A stretch of 64,000 nt of DNA from JBBWZH01 sp035544115 (GTDB lineage Bacteria > Actinomycetota > Actinomycetes > Mycobacteriales > CADCTP01): assembly GCA_963714145.1 (NCBI GenBank), contig OY970235.1, positions 7,502,001 to 7,566,000 on the forward strand. The letters run 5' to 3'. The first letter of the stretch is position 1. Each line of letters opens with the position of its first letter. Below, in pieces: positions 1 through 12,701 of this stretch. Both the position numbers and the translations under genes were made by a program. The notes beneath the pieces were generated by a model that worked only from the letters and a program-made list of their open reading frames with translations, was not told the DNA's origin and did not search any database.

Positions 1-63
1 GGACTTGAACCAGCGGCCTCATCCTTATCAGGGATGCGCTCTAACCAACTGAGCTACAGGCCC
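1..63 (-). tRNA. tRNA-Ile (GAT anticodon), 3' end cut by the window edge
   Basis: Read on the minus strand, the sequence begins GGGCCTGTAGCTCAG at 63 and runs through a D arm, an anticodon stem with loop CTGATAA (anticodon GAT), and a T arm ending GGTTCAAGTCC at position 1. The last ten or so acceptor-stem bases lie outside the window. tRNA-Ile just downstream of gyrA is the usual actinobacterial arrangement. Confidence 0.95.
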
Positions 64-133
64 GCGCGCTGGCCGAGATTACCCGATGCCGATCTGGTGC
101 CCCAAACCGGTTCCCCGGGTAGCCGACCGGGCG

Positions 134-1498
134 CTAGTCACGTTCGGCGAGCGTTACCTCGATGCCGCCGACCAGGTCTGAGCAGATGTTGTAGACGAAC
201 GCGCCGATGGTGGCCAGCGCGGTGGTCAGCACGATGTTGACGGCACCGACCAGCGCGGCCAGGCCGAGCACCAGGCCCGGCGTTACCAGCCGCTGCCCGT
301 CCGTACCGGACAGCTCGCTGGACAGGTCGTTGATCTTCTTGAAGACGCCGATACCGTCCAGCACGCCGTAGAGGACACCGATCGCGACCAGCCAGACGAA
401 GAACATCGCGATGGCCAGCACCAGCGAGAACTTGAACGTCGACCACGGGTCGATCTGCTTGATCATGAGCCGGGCCCGGCGCGCCGGGCGACCGGCGGCG
501 GCGCCGCGCTGCTGCCGACCCCGGCTGGGCGAGGTGCCCAGCGTCGCGCCGCCGACGAACGGGCCGGCGCCGACCGCGCCGGCGGCACCACCGACGGTCA
601 TTCCGGTGCCGGTGCTACTGCTCAGGTCACGGCCGCCGGCGTACGAGGTGGCGCCGTAACCGCCGCTGCTGTACCCGGTGGCGGCGTAGCTGGTCGCCTC
701 GTTGCCGTACCCGGCGGACGAGGGCGGCGTGTAGGCCGAGCCACCCGGCGCGTACGGGGAAGACGCCGTGCTGGTGGATCCGGCGGCCGGGGTGGCGCCG
801 GAGCTGTATCCGCCGGCCCCGCCGTATCCGGTTCCGCTCCCGCCGTACAGGCCGTCCGTGGATCCGGCCCGACCGCGCTGGTCGGAACCCCCTACCGGGG
901 AGGCGCTACTGCTCGGCGGTCCGGCCGGCCGGCCGGACCGGCTGGCTCCCGGCGGCGGCGTGGACGCTCGCCCGGCCACGCCATCCCGCCCGGCCCCGGA
1001 CACTCCGGATGCCCCGGCCGACCCCGGATAGCCGCTACCCGAGTAGCCGTTCTGCCCGTTGCTGCCGCTGTGTGCGGCGTCGCCGGGCCGAGCCGTGTAC
1101 CGCTGCTGGTCGTACCAGCCTTGCCCGCCGCCCGCTGCCGCGGACGAACCCGCGGCCGACGGCGACACCGGCGCGACCGGCGAACTGCCGCGGCTGATCG
1201 GGCCAGGCCGGTCCGAGTTGCTGGCCCCCGGCGGTGCGCCGGCCGGACTGCGGGACCCACCGGACCGCGGCGTGCCAGGCTCGGCCCCGAGGTCGCCGCT
1301 CGGCCGCTCGGCCCGCAGCACGTCCCGGGTGGCCCCGTCCCGACCGGTGCTGTCCCGGCCGGAGGCGTCCCGACCGGAGGAGGCGTCCCGGGCGCTGTCC
1401 CGGTCGGCGCTCTCGCGCAGCTCAGCGAGCCGGTCAGCGGAGATCGGCGAGGTCTCGTCGGGATCGGTCACGCTCGAGTGGTAGCGGGGATCCGTCAT
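134..1498 (-). CDS. DUF3566 membrane protein with long Gly/Ser/Pro-rich N-terminus
   Basis: A 454-residue protein of the family that follows gyrA in actinobacteria (Rv0007-like). Roughly residues 1-340 are low-complexity Gly, Ser, Ala and Pro and probably disordered. The C-terminal ~110 residues form the DUF3566 domain, starting near ARRARLMIKQIDPWSTFKFS, with two hydrophobic segments (FSLVLAIAMFFVWLVAIGVL and a second near LVLGLAALVGAVNIVLTTAL). The ATG lies 6 bp after the gyrA stop, so the two are almost certainly cotranscribed. The biochemical role is unknown; the topology suggests a small two-pass membrane domain with a long cytoplasmic tail. The family call is firm, the function is not. 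Confidence 0.88.
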   Translation of the reverse strand: MTDPRYHSSVTDPDETSPISADRLAELRESADRDSARDASSGRDASGRDSTGRDGATRDVLRAERPSGDLGAEPGTPRSGGSRSPAGAPPGASNSDRPGPISRGSSPVAPVSPSAAGSSAAAGGGQGWYDQQRYTARPGDAAHSGSNGQNGYSGSGYPGSAGASGVSGAGRDGVAGRASTPPPGASRSGRPAGPPSSSASPVGGSDQRGRAGSTDGLYGGSGTGYGGAGGYSSGATPAAGSTSTASSPYAPGGSAYTPPSSAGYGNEATSYAATGYSSGGYGATSYAGGRDLSSSTGTGMTVGGAAGAVGAGPFVGGATLGTSPSRGRQQRGAAAGRPARRARLMIKQIDPWSTFKFSLVLAIAMFFVWLVAIGVLYGVLDGIGVFKKINDLSSELSGTDGQRLVTPGLVLGLAALVGAVNIVLTTALATIGAFVYNICSDLVGGIEVTLAERD

Positions 1499-1504
1499 CG
1501 GCCG

Positions 1505-3979
<2,475 letters not shown>

Positions 3980-4028
3980 GCTGGTAGATGTCCTCTCGGT
4001 ACGGTCCGCCAGGGGCGGGCGAGCCAGC

Positions 4029-5969
4029 TCAGATGTCGAGGAACCGGACGTCCTTGGCGTTGCGCACGATGAACGAACGCCGGGCCTCGACGTCCTCACC
4101 CATCAATACGCTGAACAGCTCGTCCGCCGTTGCCGCGTCGTCCAAAGTGACCTGGAGCAGGATCCGGGTGGCCGGATCCATCGTGGTCTCCCACAGTTCC
4201 TTGGCGTTCATCTCACCGAGACCCTTGTACCGGGCCGTCTGCTGGTCCTTCTCCTTGGGCAGCTTCCTGCCGGCGGCGAGGCCGGCCTCGATCAGGCCGT
4301 CCCGTTCGCGCTCAGAGTAGGCATAGCCGGGCAGGTCGCGCTGCCACTTGATCTTGTAGAGCGGGGGCTGGGCCAGGAACACGTGCCCGGCCTCGATCAG
4401 CGGCCGCATGAACCGGAACAGCAGCGTGAGCAGCAGCGTCCGGATGTGCTGGCCGTCGACGTCGGCGTCGGCCATCAGCACGATCTTGTGGTACCGCAGC
4501 TTCGCCAGGTCGAACTCGTCGTGGATGCCGGTGCCCAACGCCGTGATCAGCGACTGGACCTCGGTGTTCTTCAACACCCGGTCGATCCGCGCCTTCTCGA
4601 CATTGATGATCTTGCCGCGGATCGGCAGGATCGCCTGGAACAACGAGTCACGCCCGGACTTGGCCGAGCCGCCGGCGCTGTCACCCTCGACGATGTAGAT
4701 CTCGGACTGGATCGGGTCGGTCGACCGGCAGTCGGCCAGCTTGCCCGGCAGCGAGCCGACGTCCAGCAGGCCCTTGCGCCGGGCCAGCTTGCGCGCCTCC
4801 TGGGCGGCCTTGCGGGCCCGGGCCGCGGACGAGGCCTTGGTGATGATCGTCTTGGCCTCGCCCGGGTTGCGCTCCAACCAGTCGGCCAGCCAGTCGTTGC
4901 AGGCCTTCTGCACGAACGTCTTGGCCTCGGTGTTGCCGAGCTTGGTCTTCGTCTGGCCCTCGAACTGCGGGTTGGACAGCTTCACCGAGATGATCGCGGC
5001 GAGACCCTCACGGATGTCGTCGCCGGTGAGGTTGTCCTCCTTCTCCCGGAGGAACTTCTTGTCCCGCGCGTACTTGTTGACCAGGCCGGTCAGCGCGGCG
5101 CGGAAGCCTTCCTCGTGGGTGCCGCCCTCATGCGTGTTGATCGCGTTGGCGAACGTGTAGACCGACTCGGAGTAGCTGCTGTTCCACTGCATCGCCACCT
5201 CGACCGCGATGCCGGTGCCCTCGACCCCGAACCCGATCACCGACTTGTGGATGGGGTCCTTCGTCGCGTTCAGGTGCCGGACGAAGTCCTCGATGCCGCC
5301 GTCGTACTTGTAGACGATCTCGACAGGTTCCTCACCCCGCTCGTCCCGGACGGTGATCGACAGGCTGCGGGTGAGGAAGGCCATCTCCTGCAGCCGGCGG
5401 GTCAGCGTCTCGAACGAGTACGTGGTGGTCTCGAAGATCGTCGGATCGGCCCAGAAGGTGATCGTGGTGCCGTGCTTCGGGGTCGGCTTGCCCCGCTCCA
5501 ACGGCCCGGGCTTGGTGTTGAGGTAGGTCTGGTTCCACGTGAAACCGTCCCGCATGATCTCGACGTCGAGGCGGTAGGACAGCGCGTTCACCACCGACAC
5601 GCCAACGCCGTGCAGGCCGCCGGACACCGCGTACGACTTGCCGTCGAACTTGCCGCCGGAGTGCAGGGTGGTCAGCACGACCTCGACGGCCGGCCGCTTC
5701 TCGATCGGGTGCCGGTCGACCGGGATGCCGCGACCGTTGTCGAACACCCGGACGCCGCCGTCCGCGAGCAGCGTGACGATGATCGTGTCGCAGACCCCCG
5801 CCATCGCCTCGTCCACGGCGTTGTCGACCACCTCGTAGACCAGGTGGTGCAGGCCGCGCTCGCCGGTCGAGCCGATGTACATACCGGGCCGCTTGCGGAC
5901 CGCCTCGAGCCCTTCGAGAACGGTGATGGAGCTCGCGCGGTAATCGTTCGGTTGTGCCTTGGGCGCCAC
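4029..5969 (-). CDS. gyrB: DNA gyrase subunit B
   Basis: The ATPase subunit of gyrase. The GTG at 5969 gives VAPKAQPNDYRASSITVLEG, 646 residues, close to the usual length, with GGAG just upstream; an in-frame start 23 codons earlier looks less natural. GHKL ATPase motifs appear in order: VVDNAVDEAMAG, DNGRGIPVD and GGLHGVGVSVVNALS. The TOPRIM domain carries EGDSAGGSAKSGRD and the metal-binding DADVDGQHIRTLL. The C-terminal tail has KGLGEMNAKELWETTMDP. The upstream minus-strand region holds a TAGAAT hexamer (6145-6140) that could be a -10 element. Confidence 0.98.
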   Translation of the reverse strand: MAPKAQPNDYRASSITVLEGLEAVRKRPGMYIGSTGERGLHHLVYEVVDNAVDEAMAGVCDTIIVTLLADGGVRVFDNGRGIPVDRHPIEKRPAVEVVLTTLHSGGKFDGKSYAVSGGLHGVGVSVVNALSYRLDVEIMRDGFTWNQTYLNTKPGPLERGKPTPKHGTTITFWADPTIFETTTYSFETLTRRLQEMAFLTRSLSITVRDERGEEPVEIVYKYDGGIEDFVRHLNATKDPIHKSVIGFGVEGTGIAVEVAMQWNSSYSESVYTFANAINTHEGGTHEEGFRAALTGLVNKYARDKKFLREKEDNLTGDDIREGLAAIISVKLSNPQFEGQTKTKLGNTEAKTFVQKACNDWLADWLERNPGEAKTIITKASSAARARKAAQEARKLARRKGLLDVGSLPGKLADCRSTDPIQSEIYIVEGDSAGGSAKSGRDSLFQAILPIRGKIINVEKARIDRVLKNTEVQSLITALGTGIHDEFDLAKLRYHKIVLMADADVDGQHIRTLLLTLLFRFMRPLIEAGHVFLAQPPLYKIKWQRDLPGYAYSERERDGLIEAGLAAGRKLPKEKDQQTARYKGLGEMNAKELWETTMDPATRILLQVTLDDAATADELFSVLMGEDVEARRSFIVRNAKDVRFLDI

Positions 5970-6263
5970 TCGTCTCCGCTCTCTCCCACCAGGCGGTGGG
6001 CACAGGTCTGGCACCCGCGCTGACGCGGGCACCGACACGCGACCGGCGACTCGCCCCGACCCACCGCTCGAACCCTTGCTCGAACCGCAGTGGATGCTCT
6101 GCCGGGCGCTGAGCCGCCAGTACCGTAGTCCTCGGGTTCATTCTACCTGTAAAAGAGCCGCACACCGGTCATCTGCGGCGCCTCACACGCTACGAGGGTC
6201 GCGAACACGGACCGTCGATAGGTCCCCACAGGGCGGCGGGTGTCCCGAACGGCCCCGGCCATC
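5970..6263. promoter_or_regulatory. gyrB upstream region, candidate promoter
   Basis: Non-coding gap between the dciA stop and the gyrB start. On the minus strand, TAGAAT (6145-6140) preceded by CTCTTTTACAGG makes a plausible -10 element; no convincing -35 at 17-18 bp is visible. This leaves a leader of about 160 bases before gyrB. An independent gyrB promoter would be expected for supercoiling-responsive control, but that is inference. Confidence 0.35.
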
Positions 6264-7019
6264 TCAGCCGTACGTGTCCCGCGGGCCCCGGCCGGCCACC
6301 CGGCGCGGTCCGGAACCCCAGGTCGGCGCGGTCGGCCCGTGCACCCGGACCCGGGTGACCACGTCCGGCCCGAGCTCGGCCCGGATCCGGCCGAGCAGCC
6401 GTGGCGCCAGCATCCGCAGCTGGGTGGCCCACGCGGTGGACTCGGCCGCCAGCGTCAGCTCCCCGTCGCGCAGGCTCACCGGCTGGCAGTGCCCGGCCAC
6501 CTCGGCACCGACCAGAGTCTCCCACCGGGCCAGCACGGTGGCCGAGGCGGCGGTCGCCTCCCAGCCCCGGTCGGTGACCAGCCGCCGGACCAGCGCACCG
6601 AACGGCTGCGGATCGCGCTCGTCCGCGCCGGCGCCGGAGTACCCGCCGCGGCGGGCGCCCGGGTCCCGCCGGCCGGCCACCCGGCGGCGCGGCTGCTCGG
6701 ATGCCCGCTGCTTGGACGCCGCCCGGGCGGACGCCAGCGCCGCCCGGGCCAGGTCCGGTCCGGCCGGGCCCGCCGCCGGCTCCGCCGGACCGCCCGCCGC
6801 CGGACCGCCCGCCGCGGCCAGGTCGGCCGGCTGCGCCGGCTGGGTGGGGCCGGACGGACCGCCGGACTCAGCCCCATCGCGCGGGGCCGGCGCGGTCGGG
6901 CCAGCCGGGTCGGCCGGCGGCCGTCCGCCGTCGGTGGCTGGGCCGTCGATCGCCGGCGAAGAGTCACGGGCCACGATGGACAGCTCCGGGCGCGCCGGCT
7001 TCGGCCGCTCAGCGGACAC
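6264..7019 (-). CDS. dciA: DciA-like DUF721 protein
   Basis: A 251-residue protein whose C-terminal half carries the DUF721/DciA fold (from PQPFGALVRRLVTDRGWEAT through VGAEVAGHCQPVSLRDGELT). DciA is the ancestral bacterial loader or partner of the replicative helicase DnaB, and the position between recF and gyrB is conserved in actinobacteria. The N-terminal ~130 residues are Pro/Ala-rich and probably disordered. I chose the GTG at 7019 because GGGGAGG lies 6 bases upstream, inside the end of recF; an ATG at 7034 would overlap that ribosome-binding site. The reading frames of recF and dciA overlap by 11 bp, suggesting translational coupling. Confidence 0.88.
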   Translation of the reverse strand: MSAERPKPARPELSIVARDSSPAIDGPATDGGRPPADPAGPTAPAPRDGAESGGPSGPTQPAQPADLAAAGGPAAGGPAEPAAGPAGPDLARAALASARAASKQRASEQPRRRVAGRRDPGARRGGYSGAGADERDPQPFGALVRRLVTDRGWEATAASATVLARWETLVGAEVAGHCQPVSLRDGELTLAAESTAWATQLRMLAPRLLGRIRAELGPDVVTRVRVHGPTAPTWGSGPRRVAGRGPRDTYG

Positions 7020-8151
7020 GGCGGACCTCCCCATCGGCCACGTCGTAGCGGGCGCCGAGCAGGTCGTCCGGCACGTCGTCGGCTACCGCGGCGGTGACCA
7101 GCACCTGCTCGGCCTTCGCGGCCAGCGCGGCCAGCCGGCCGCGGCGGGCCGTGTCCAGCTCGGCGAAGACGTCATCCAGGATCAGCACCGGCTCGCCGCC
7201 GTCCGCGCAGAGCAGCTCGTACGAGGCGAGCCGCAGCGCCAGCGCGTACGACCAGGATTCGCCATGGCTGGCGTAGCCCTTGGCCGCCTGGTCGCCGAGC
7301 GAGAGCACCAGGTCGTCCCGGTGCGGGCCGACCAGCGTCACCCCGCGCTCCACCTCCTGCGGCCGGACCCGGGCCAGCTCGGCCAGCATCGCCGCGGCCA
7401 GCACCTCGGGCTCGGCCGCGGCGGGCAGCGCCGGGCCGAGCGAGCAGTGGTAGTCGATGCCGGCGACCGCGCCGGGGCCGGCCCGGTTCGCCGCGATCTC
7501 CGCGTAGCCGGCGGTGACCAGCGGGGCCAGCGCGGCGACCAGGGCGAGCCGGCCGGCCAGCAACTCGGCGCCGTACGTGGCGAGGTGGCCGTCCCAGACG
7601 TCCAGCGTGCGCAGGTCGCCGGTGCCACCGGCGCGGCGCGCCATCCCGGCGGTCTTCAGCAGCGCGCCGCGCTGCTTGAGCACCCGGTCGTAGTCGGCCC
7701 GGACCCCGGCGTACCGGGGCTGCCGCTGCACCAGCAGGTCGTCCAGGAACCGGCGGCGCTCGCCCGGGTCGCCGCGGACCAGGGCCAGATCCTCCGGCGC
7801 GAACAGCACCGAGCGGACCGCGCCGAGCACGTCGCGCGGCCGGCCCAGCGGCGCCCGGTTGAGCCGGGCCCGGTTCGCCCGGCCGGGGTTGATCTCCAGC
7901 TCGACCAGCAGCTCCCGGCCGGCGCTGACCACGGCGGTGCGCACCACCGCCCGGTCAGCGCCGGCCCGGATCAGCGGCCCGTCCACGGCCACCCGGTGCG
8001 AGCCGAGGGTGGCGCAGTAGCCGATCGCCTCGACCAGGTTGGTCTTGCCCTGGCCGTTCGGGCCGACCAGGACGCTGGGACCCGCCGCGAAGTCGATCTC
8101 CGCGGTGGGCCAGCTCCGGAAGTCGGTGACCGACAGGTGCCGGACGTACAC
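7009..8151 (-). CDS. recF: DNA replication and repair protein RecF
   Basis: An SMC/ABC-type ATPase that binds gapped DNA and loads RecA through RecOR. It has 380 residues, usual for the family. Walker A is GPNGQGKTN (about residues 30-38), and the C-terminal Walker B and D-loop read LILDDVFAELDTARR. The start is a GTG (MYVRHLSVTDFRSW); no strong Shine-Dalgarno is visible, and it starts 21 bp after gnd ends, so it may rely on coupling. Downstream it overlaps dciA. Confidence 0.96.
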   Translation of the reverse strand: MYVRHLSVTDFRSWPTAEIDFAAGPSVLVGPNGQGKTNLVEAIGYCATLGSHRVAVDGPLIRAGADRAVVRTAVVSAGRELLVELEINPGRANRARLNRAPLGRPRDVLGAVRSVLFAPEDLALVRGDPGERRRFLDDLLVQRQPRYAGVRADYDRVLKQRGALLKTAGMARRAGGTGDLRTLDVWDGHLATYGAELLAGRLALVAALAPLVTAGYAEIAANRAGPGAVAGIDYHCSLGPALPAAAEPEVLAAAMLAELARVRPQEVERGVTLVGPHRDDLVLSLGDQAAKGYASHGESWSYALALRLASYELLCADGGEPVLILDDVFAELDTARRGRLAALAAKAEQVLVTAAVADDVPDDLLGARYDVADGEVRRVR

Positions 8152-8172
8152 CTGATACCGAGCTGCCGGCCG

Positions 8173-9117
<945 letters not shown>

Positions 9118-9299
9118 GGTGCCCTCCGACGAGTCGTTGAGGTAGATCCCGGCCAGTGTTCTGCTGCCTAGTTACACGCTATCCAGCCGGTCGGATCAGG
9201 TGGGCGGCCGGCCGGCAACCCGGCCGGACTTAGCCAGGAAGTTCGCCGGATCGACGCCCGCAGACCGCCCTTCGACCGACCGGACGACGGTCAGCGGGC

Positions 9300-10487
9300 T
9301 CACCCGGGCAGTCGCACCGGCATGATCAGGTACCGGTAGTCGGCCGTGCCGTCGCCGTCCACACCGGTCATCACCGCGGGCTTGGTGGCGTTGGTGAACG
9401 ACAACCGGGCAATCGACGCGTGTACCGCGGCAAGGCCGTCCAGCAGGAAGTTCGGGTTGAACCCGACCGTCAACGGCTCACCGCTGTAGGTGACCTCAAG
9501 CTGCTCCTCGGCCCGGCCCTCGTCCTCCCCGCCGGCGGTCAACGCGAGCCCGTCCGCGGACAGCTCCAGCCGCACCGGCATGCCCCGGTCGGCGACCAGC
9601 GCGACCCGCTTGACCGCCTCCACGAACGGGGCCACCGAGACATCCACCGTGGACAGGAACTCGGCCGGGAACAGCGAGCGGTACTTCGGGAACTCGGCGT
9701 CCAGCAGCCGGGTCGTGGTCCGCCGGCCCGGGCCGGCGAAGCCGATCATGCCCTCGCCGGCCCCGCCCGAGGACAGCGCCAGCGTCACTTCCGAGCCGTT
9801 GGTCAGCGTCTTGGCCGACTCGGCCAGCGTCCGGGCCGGGATCAGCACCTGCACGTCCAGGCCGGCCTGCTCGGGCTTCCAGAGCAGCTCCCGGACGGCG
9901 AGCCGGTACCGGTCGGTGGCGGCCAGCCGCAGCTGCTCGCCCTCGATCTCCAGCCGGACGCCGGTCAGCATCGGCAGCGTGTCATCCCGACCAGCGGCGA
10001 TCGCGACCTGCTGCACGGCCTGGGCGAACTGGCCGCTGTCCACGATGCCGGCGGTGGTCGGCATGGTCGGCAGCGTCGGGTAGTCCTCCACCGGCATGGT
10101 CGGCAACGTGAACCGGGTGCTGCCACAGGCGATCGTGACCCGCGGGCCGTCCACCGCGATGTCGATCGGGTGCGGCGGGAGGGCCTTGGTGATGTCGGCC
10201 AGCAACCGGCCGCTGACCAGGGCGCGGCCGGCGGTGCCGGAATGCACCTCGACGTCGGCCTGGGTGGACACCTCGTAGTCGAACCCGGACACGGTCAGCT
10301 CGGTGCCGTCGACGACCAGCAGCACCCCGCCCAGCACCGGCACCGCCGGCCGGGCCGGCAGGCTGCGTGCGGTCCACGCGACCGCGTCGGCAAAGGCGTC
10401 GCGCTCGACCCGGAACTTCATCCGGTGCCCAGCGGCGGCGGGCCCGCCGCCGCTGCCACCCGCGTCGCGGTCGACCTGGAACGTCAT
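9300..10487 (-). CDS. dnaN: DNA polymerase III beta sliding clamp
   Basis: The dimeric ring clamp that tethers DNA polymerase III to DNA. From the ATG at 10487 it has 395 residues, about 20 more than usual. The canonical start would be MKFRVERDAF (ATG at 10421, 373 residues), but the only good ribosome-binding site (AGGAGGGG, 6 bases ahead of the ATG) serves the upstream start, whose peptide MTFQVDRDA is an imperfect copy of MKFRVERDA. The remainder contains three clamp folds, ending YRYLIMPVRLPG. It follows dnaA across the putative origin, in the same direction. The gene identity is certain; the choice of start is open. Confidence 0.96.
   Translation of the reverse strand: MTFQVDRDAGGSGGGPAAAGHRMKFRVERDAFADAVAWTARSLPARPAVPVLGGVLLVVDGTELTVSGFDYEVSTQADVEVHSGTAGRALVSGRLLADITKALPPHPIDIAVDGPRVTIACGSTRFTLPTMPVEDYPTLPTMPTTAGIVDSGQFAQAVQQVAIAAGRDDTLPMLTGVRLEIEGEQLRLAATDRYRLAVRELLWKPEQAGLDVQVLIPARTLAESAKTLTNGSEVTLALSSGGAGEGMIGFAGPGRRTTTRLLDAEFPKYRSLFPAEFLSTVDVSVAPFVEAVKRVALVADRGMPVRLELSADGLALTAGGEDEGRAEEQLEVTYSGEPLTVGFNPNFLLDGLAAVHASIARLSFTNATKPAVMTGVDGDGTADYRYLIMPVRLPG
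10431..10454. repeat. 24-bp perfect GC palindrome inside the 5' end of dnaN
   Basis: The arm AGCGGCGGCGGG (10431-10442) is followed directly by its exact reverse complement CCCGCCGCCGCT. In the dnaN message it lies between the two alternative start codons and would fold into a very stable hairpin. It encodes the Gly/Pro/Ala part of the extra N-terminal residues. Confidence 0.85.
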
Positions 10488-10863
10488 CGGGATCCCCTCC
10501 TAGCCGAGACAGGTTGCTCGGCTGTGTAACGCCACATCATGCCCGCCGCCGCCGTTGTCCCCAGGTCGGGCTCGGAGCTTCTGCAGTTATTGGTATCTGG
10601 ATGAGAAATGCTCGTCGTCGTCATAGGTGCTGTGGATCCTGTGGAGAACCGGCGTCCGTGCAGGTGGCCGGTGCCGCGACCGTGTGTAGGAGCTGGGGTT
10701 CCCGGTGTCGTGGCAGCGAACGGCCGGTGGATGGAGCGGAAACCACACGCCTCGTCCACCGCTCGTCCCCAGTTGTCCACAGGGTTCTCCCCAAGCTGTG
10801 CACACAGACTGTGGACTGGTTCACACGGTTGGCGCAGTGACACCGACCGGATGCGTGTGGTCA
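10488..10863. other. oriC: Probable oriC (dnaA-dnaN intergenic region)
   Basis: A 376-bp non-coding gap with a cluster of DnaA-box-like 9-mers. There is one perfect TTGTCCACA (10773-10781), one-mismatch copies TTGTCCCCA (10555-10563) and TGTGGAGAA (10640-10648, reverse orientation), and weaker ones at 10631-10639, 10752-10760 and 10810-10818. The stretch 10584-10610 (around TTATTGGTATC) is the most AT-rich part and could be the unwinding element. The dnaA-dnaN gap is the origin in streptomycetes and relatives. GC skew or marker-frequency data would confirm it. Confidence 0.75.
10773..10781 (+). promoter_or_regulatory. DnaA box, exact consensus
   Basis: TTGTCCACA, identical to the actinobacterial DnaA-box consensus, in the middle of the best-populated part of the putative origin, about 90 bp from the dnaA stop codon. 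Confidence 0.8.
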
Positions 10864-12288
10864 CTACTGCCGTGCCCGGTTCTTGATCCGGTTGGTCAGC
10901 TCGGTGACCTGGTTGAAGATCGACCGGCGCTCGGCCATCAGCGACCGGATCTTCCGGTCCGCCCACATCACGGTCGTGTGGTCCCGGCCGCCGAAGGTCT
11001 GCCCGATCTTGGGCAGGGACAGGTCGGTCAGCTCCCGGCACAGGTACATCGCGATCTGCCGGGCGGTCACCAGCACCCGGCTGCGGGACTGGCCGCAGAG
11101 GTCCTCGATCGTCACGCTGAAGTACTCGGCGGTGGCCGCGATGATCGCCGCGGCGGTGATCTCCGGGCCGCCGGACTCCGGGATCAGGTCCTTCAGCACG
11201 ATCTCGGCCAGCGGCAGGTCGACGCTCTGCCGGTTCAGGCTGGCGAACGCGGTGACCCGGATCAGCGCGCCCTCGAGCTCGCGGATGTTGCTCTGGATCT
11301 TGCTGGCGATGAACTCCAGCACGTCCGGTGGCGCGTTCAGCCGTTCCTGCGCCGCCTTCTTGCGCAGGATGGCGATGCGGGTCTCCAGGTCCGGCGGCTG
11401 CACGTCGGTGATCAGGCCCCACTCGAACCGGGTCCGCAGCCGGTCCTCCAGGGTCGCCAACTGCTTCGGCGGCCGGTCCGAGCTGATCACGATCTGCTTG
11501 TTCGCGTTGTGCAGCGTGTTGAAGGTGTGGAAGAACTCCTCCTGGGTCCGTTCCTTGTTCTCCAGGAACTGGATGTCGTCCACCAGGAGGATGTCGTTGT
11601 CCCGGTACCGCTTCTGGAACGCCGACTGCTTGTCGTCGCGCAGCGAGTTGATGAAGTCGTTGGTGAACTCCTCGGAGCTCACGTACCGCACCCGGGCATG
11701 CTGGAACAGCCGCTGGGCGTAGTGCCCGATCGCGTGCAGCAGGTGCGTCTTGCCCAGCCCGGACTCGCCGTAGATGAACAGCGGGTTGTACGCCTTGGCC
11801 GGTGCCTCGGCCACCGCGACCGCGGCGGCGTGCGCGAACCGGTTGCTGGACCCGATCACGAACGTCTCGAACGTGTACTTCGGGTTCAGCCGGGTCGGCT
11901 CCGGCTTGTTCGCCGACCGCGGCGAGTCGGACAGCAGCGGCCAGCTCATCCCGGGGACGGTGTCCTCGGCGACGTGGTCGGTCGGATCCCGCAGCGCGTT
12001 GTCCGGGCGGTCCGGGGCGGGGCTGGGCGGCGGCTCGACCGTCACGGCCACCCGGATCTCCCGGCCGAGCTGCATCGACAGCGCGGTGGTGATCAGCGGC
12101 CGGAGCCGGGTCTCCAGGACGTCCTTGGCGAACTCGTTCGGCACCGCGACCAACGCCGTGTCCTCGACCAGGCCGAGCGGGCGGGTGGTACGCAACCAGG
12201 CGCGCTGTTGCGGCGTGACCGCGCTATCGGCAAGCGCCTCGATGGCGTGCGCCCAGAGCACGTCGAGATTCAGGATCTCGTCAGGCAA
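10864..12288 (-). CDS. dnaA: Chromosomal replication initiator DnaA
   Basis: The AAA+ initiator that binds DnaA boxes and melts oriC. It has 474 residues and starts at TTG 12288 (MPDEILNLDVLWAHAIEAL) with GGGGAGGAG 8 bases upstream. The N-terminal domain is followed by a short Pro-rich linker (about residues 88-130). The AAA+ core contains Walker A GESGLGKTH and Walker B ILLVDDIQFLENKERTQEEF. The C-terminal DNA-binding domain includes TARQIAMYLCRELTDLSL and the signature GGRDHTTVMWA. DnaA boxes both upstream and downstream suggest autoregulation. Confidence 0.98.
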   Translation of the reverse strand: MPDEILNLDVLWAHAIEALADSAVTPQQRAWLRTTRPLGLVEDTALVAVPNEFAKDVLETRLRPLITTALSMQLGREIRVAVTVEPPPSPAPDRPDNALRDPTDHVAEDTVPGMSWPLLSDSPRSANKPEPTRLNPKYTFETFVIGSSNRFAHAAAVAVAEAPAKAYNPLFIYGESGLGKTHLLHAIGHYAQRLFQHARVRYVSSEEFTNDFINSLRDDKQSAFQKRYRDNDILLVDDIQFLENKERTQEEFFHTFNTLHNANKQIVISSDRPPKQLATLEDRLRTRFEWGLITDVQPPDLETRIAILRKKAAQERLNAPPDVLEFIASKIQSNIRELEGALIRVTAFASLNRQSVDLPLAEIVLKDLIPESGGPEITAAAIIAATAEYFSVTIEDLCGQSRSRVLVTARQIAMYLCRELTDLSLPKIGQTFGGRDHTTVMWADRKIRSLMAERRSIFNQVTELTNRIKNRARQ

Positions 12289-12701
12289 GCCTTACGCTCC
12301 TCCCCGTGGCGCCGGGTGGCTCGCCGCATGGCCAACCCGTTGTCCACATCACTGTCCACAGGCTGTGTATCTTCAGCCCACTGACCGTGTGCGGGCCGGG
12401 AGTAGCGTTTCGGCCTTCCCGACGACCTGCCGGTGCGCACCGCTGGGGACCGGTGGGGGAAGTCCGGCGGGATGGCACGCTAACAGCGGCAGGACGTAGG
12501 TCACAACCGGATCGGCTACCTCTGTTTGACCAGTACCGGAGACGTTCCGTACCGTTACCAGGTCCCCCGTCCGTCACGGTCGGCCTGGCGTGACATCGTG
12601 GTTCGACCGAGGCTCCGGCTGTGGGCAGCGAGCTGAAGGTTGTGCCCGTCGTCCGGCGGCCTTGGGGACACTGACGCCGACACCATCGATGGAGCCCTGA
12701 C
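12289..12701. promoter_or_regulatory. dnaA-rpmH divergent region with DnaA boxes
   Basis: A 413-bp gap between divergently transcribed dnaA and rpmH. A perfect TTGTCCACA lies at 12340-12348 and a one-mismatch CTGTCCACA at 12352-12360, about 50-75 bp upstream of the dnaA start, well placed for DnaA autorepression. The remainder should hold the dnaA and rpmH promoters; none is clear enough to mark. No open frame here looks genuine. Confidence 0.65.

Noticed and set aside
5532..5545. GTTCCACGTGAAAC, one mismatch from parS
   Set aside because: Lies in the conserved gyrB codons for FTWN, so the match is explained by protein sequence; not called as a functional parS.
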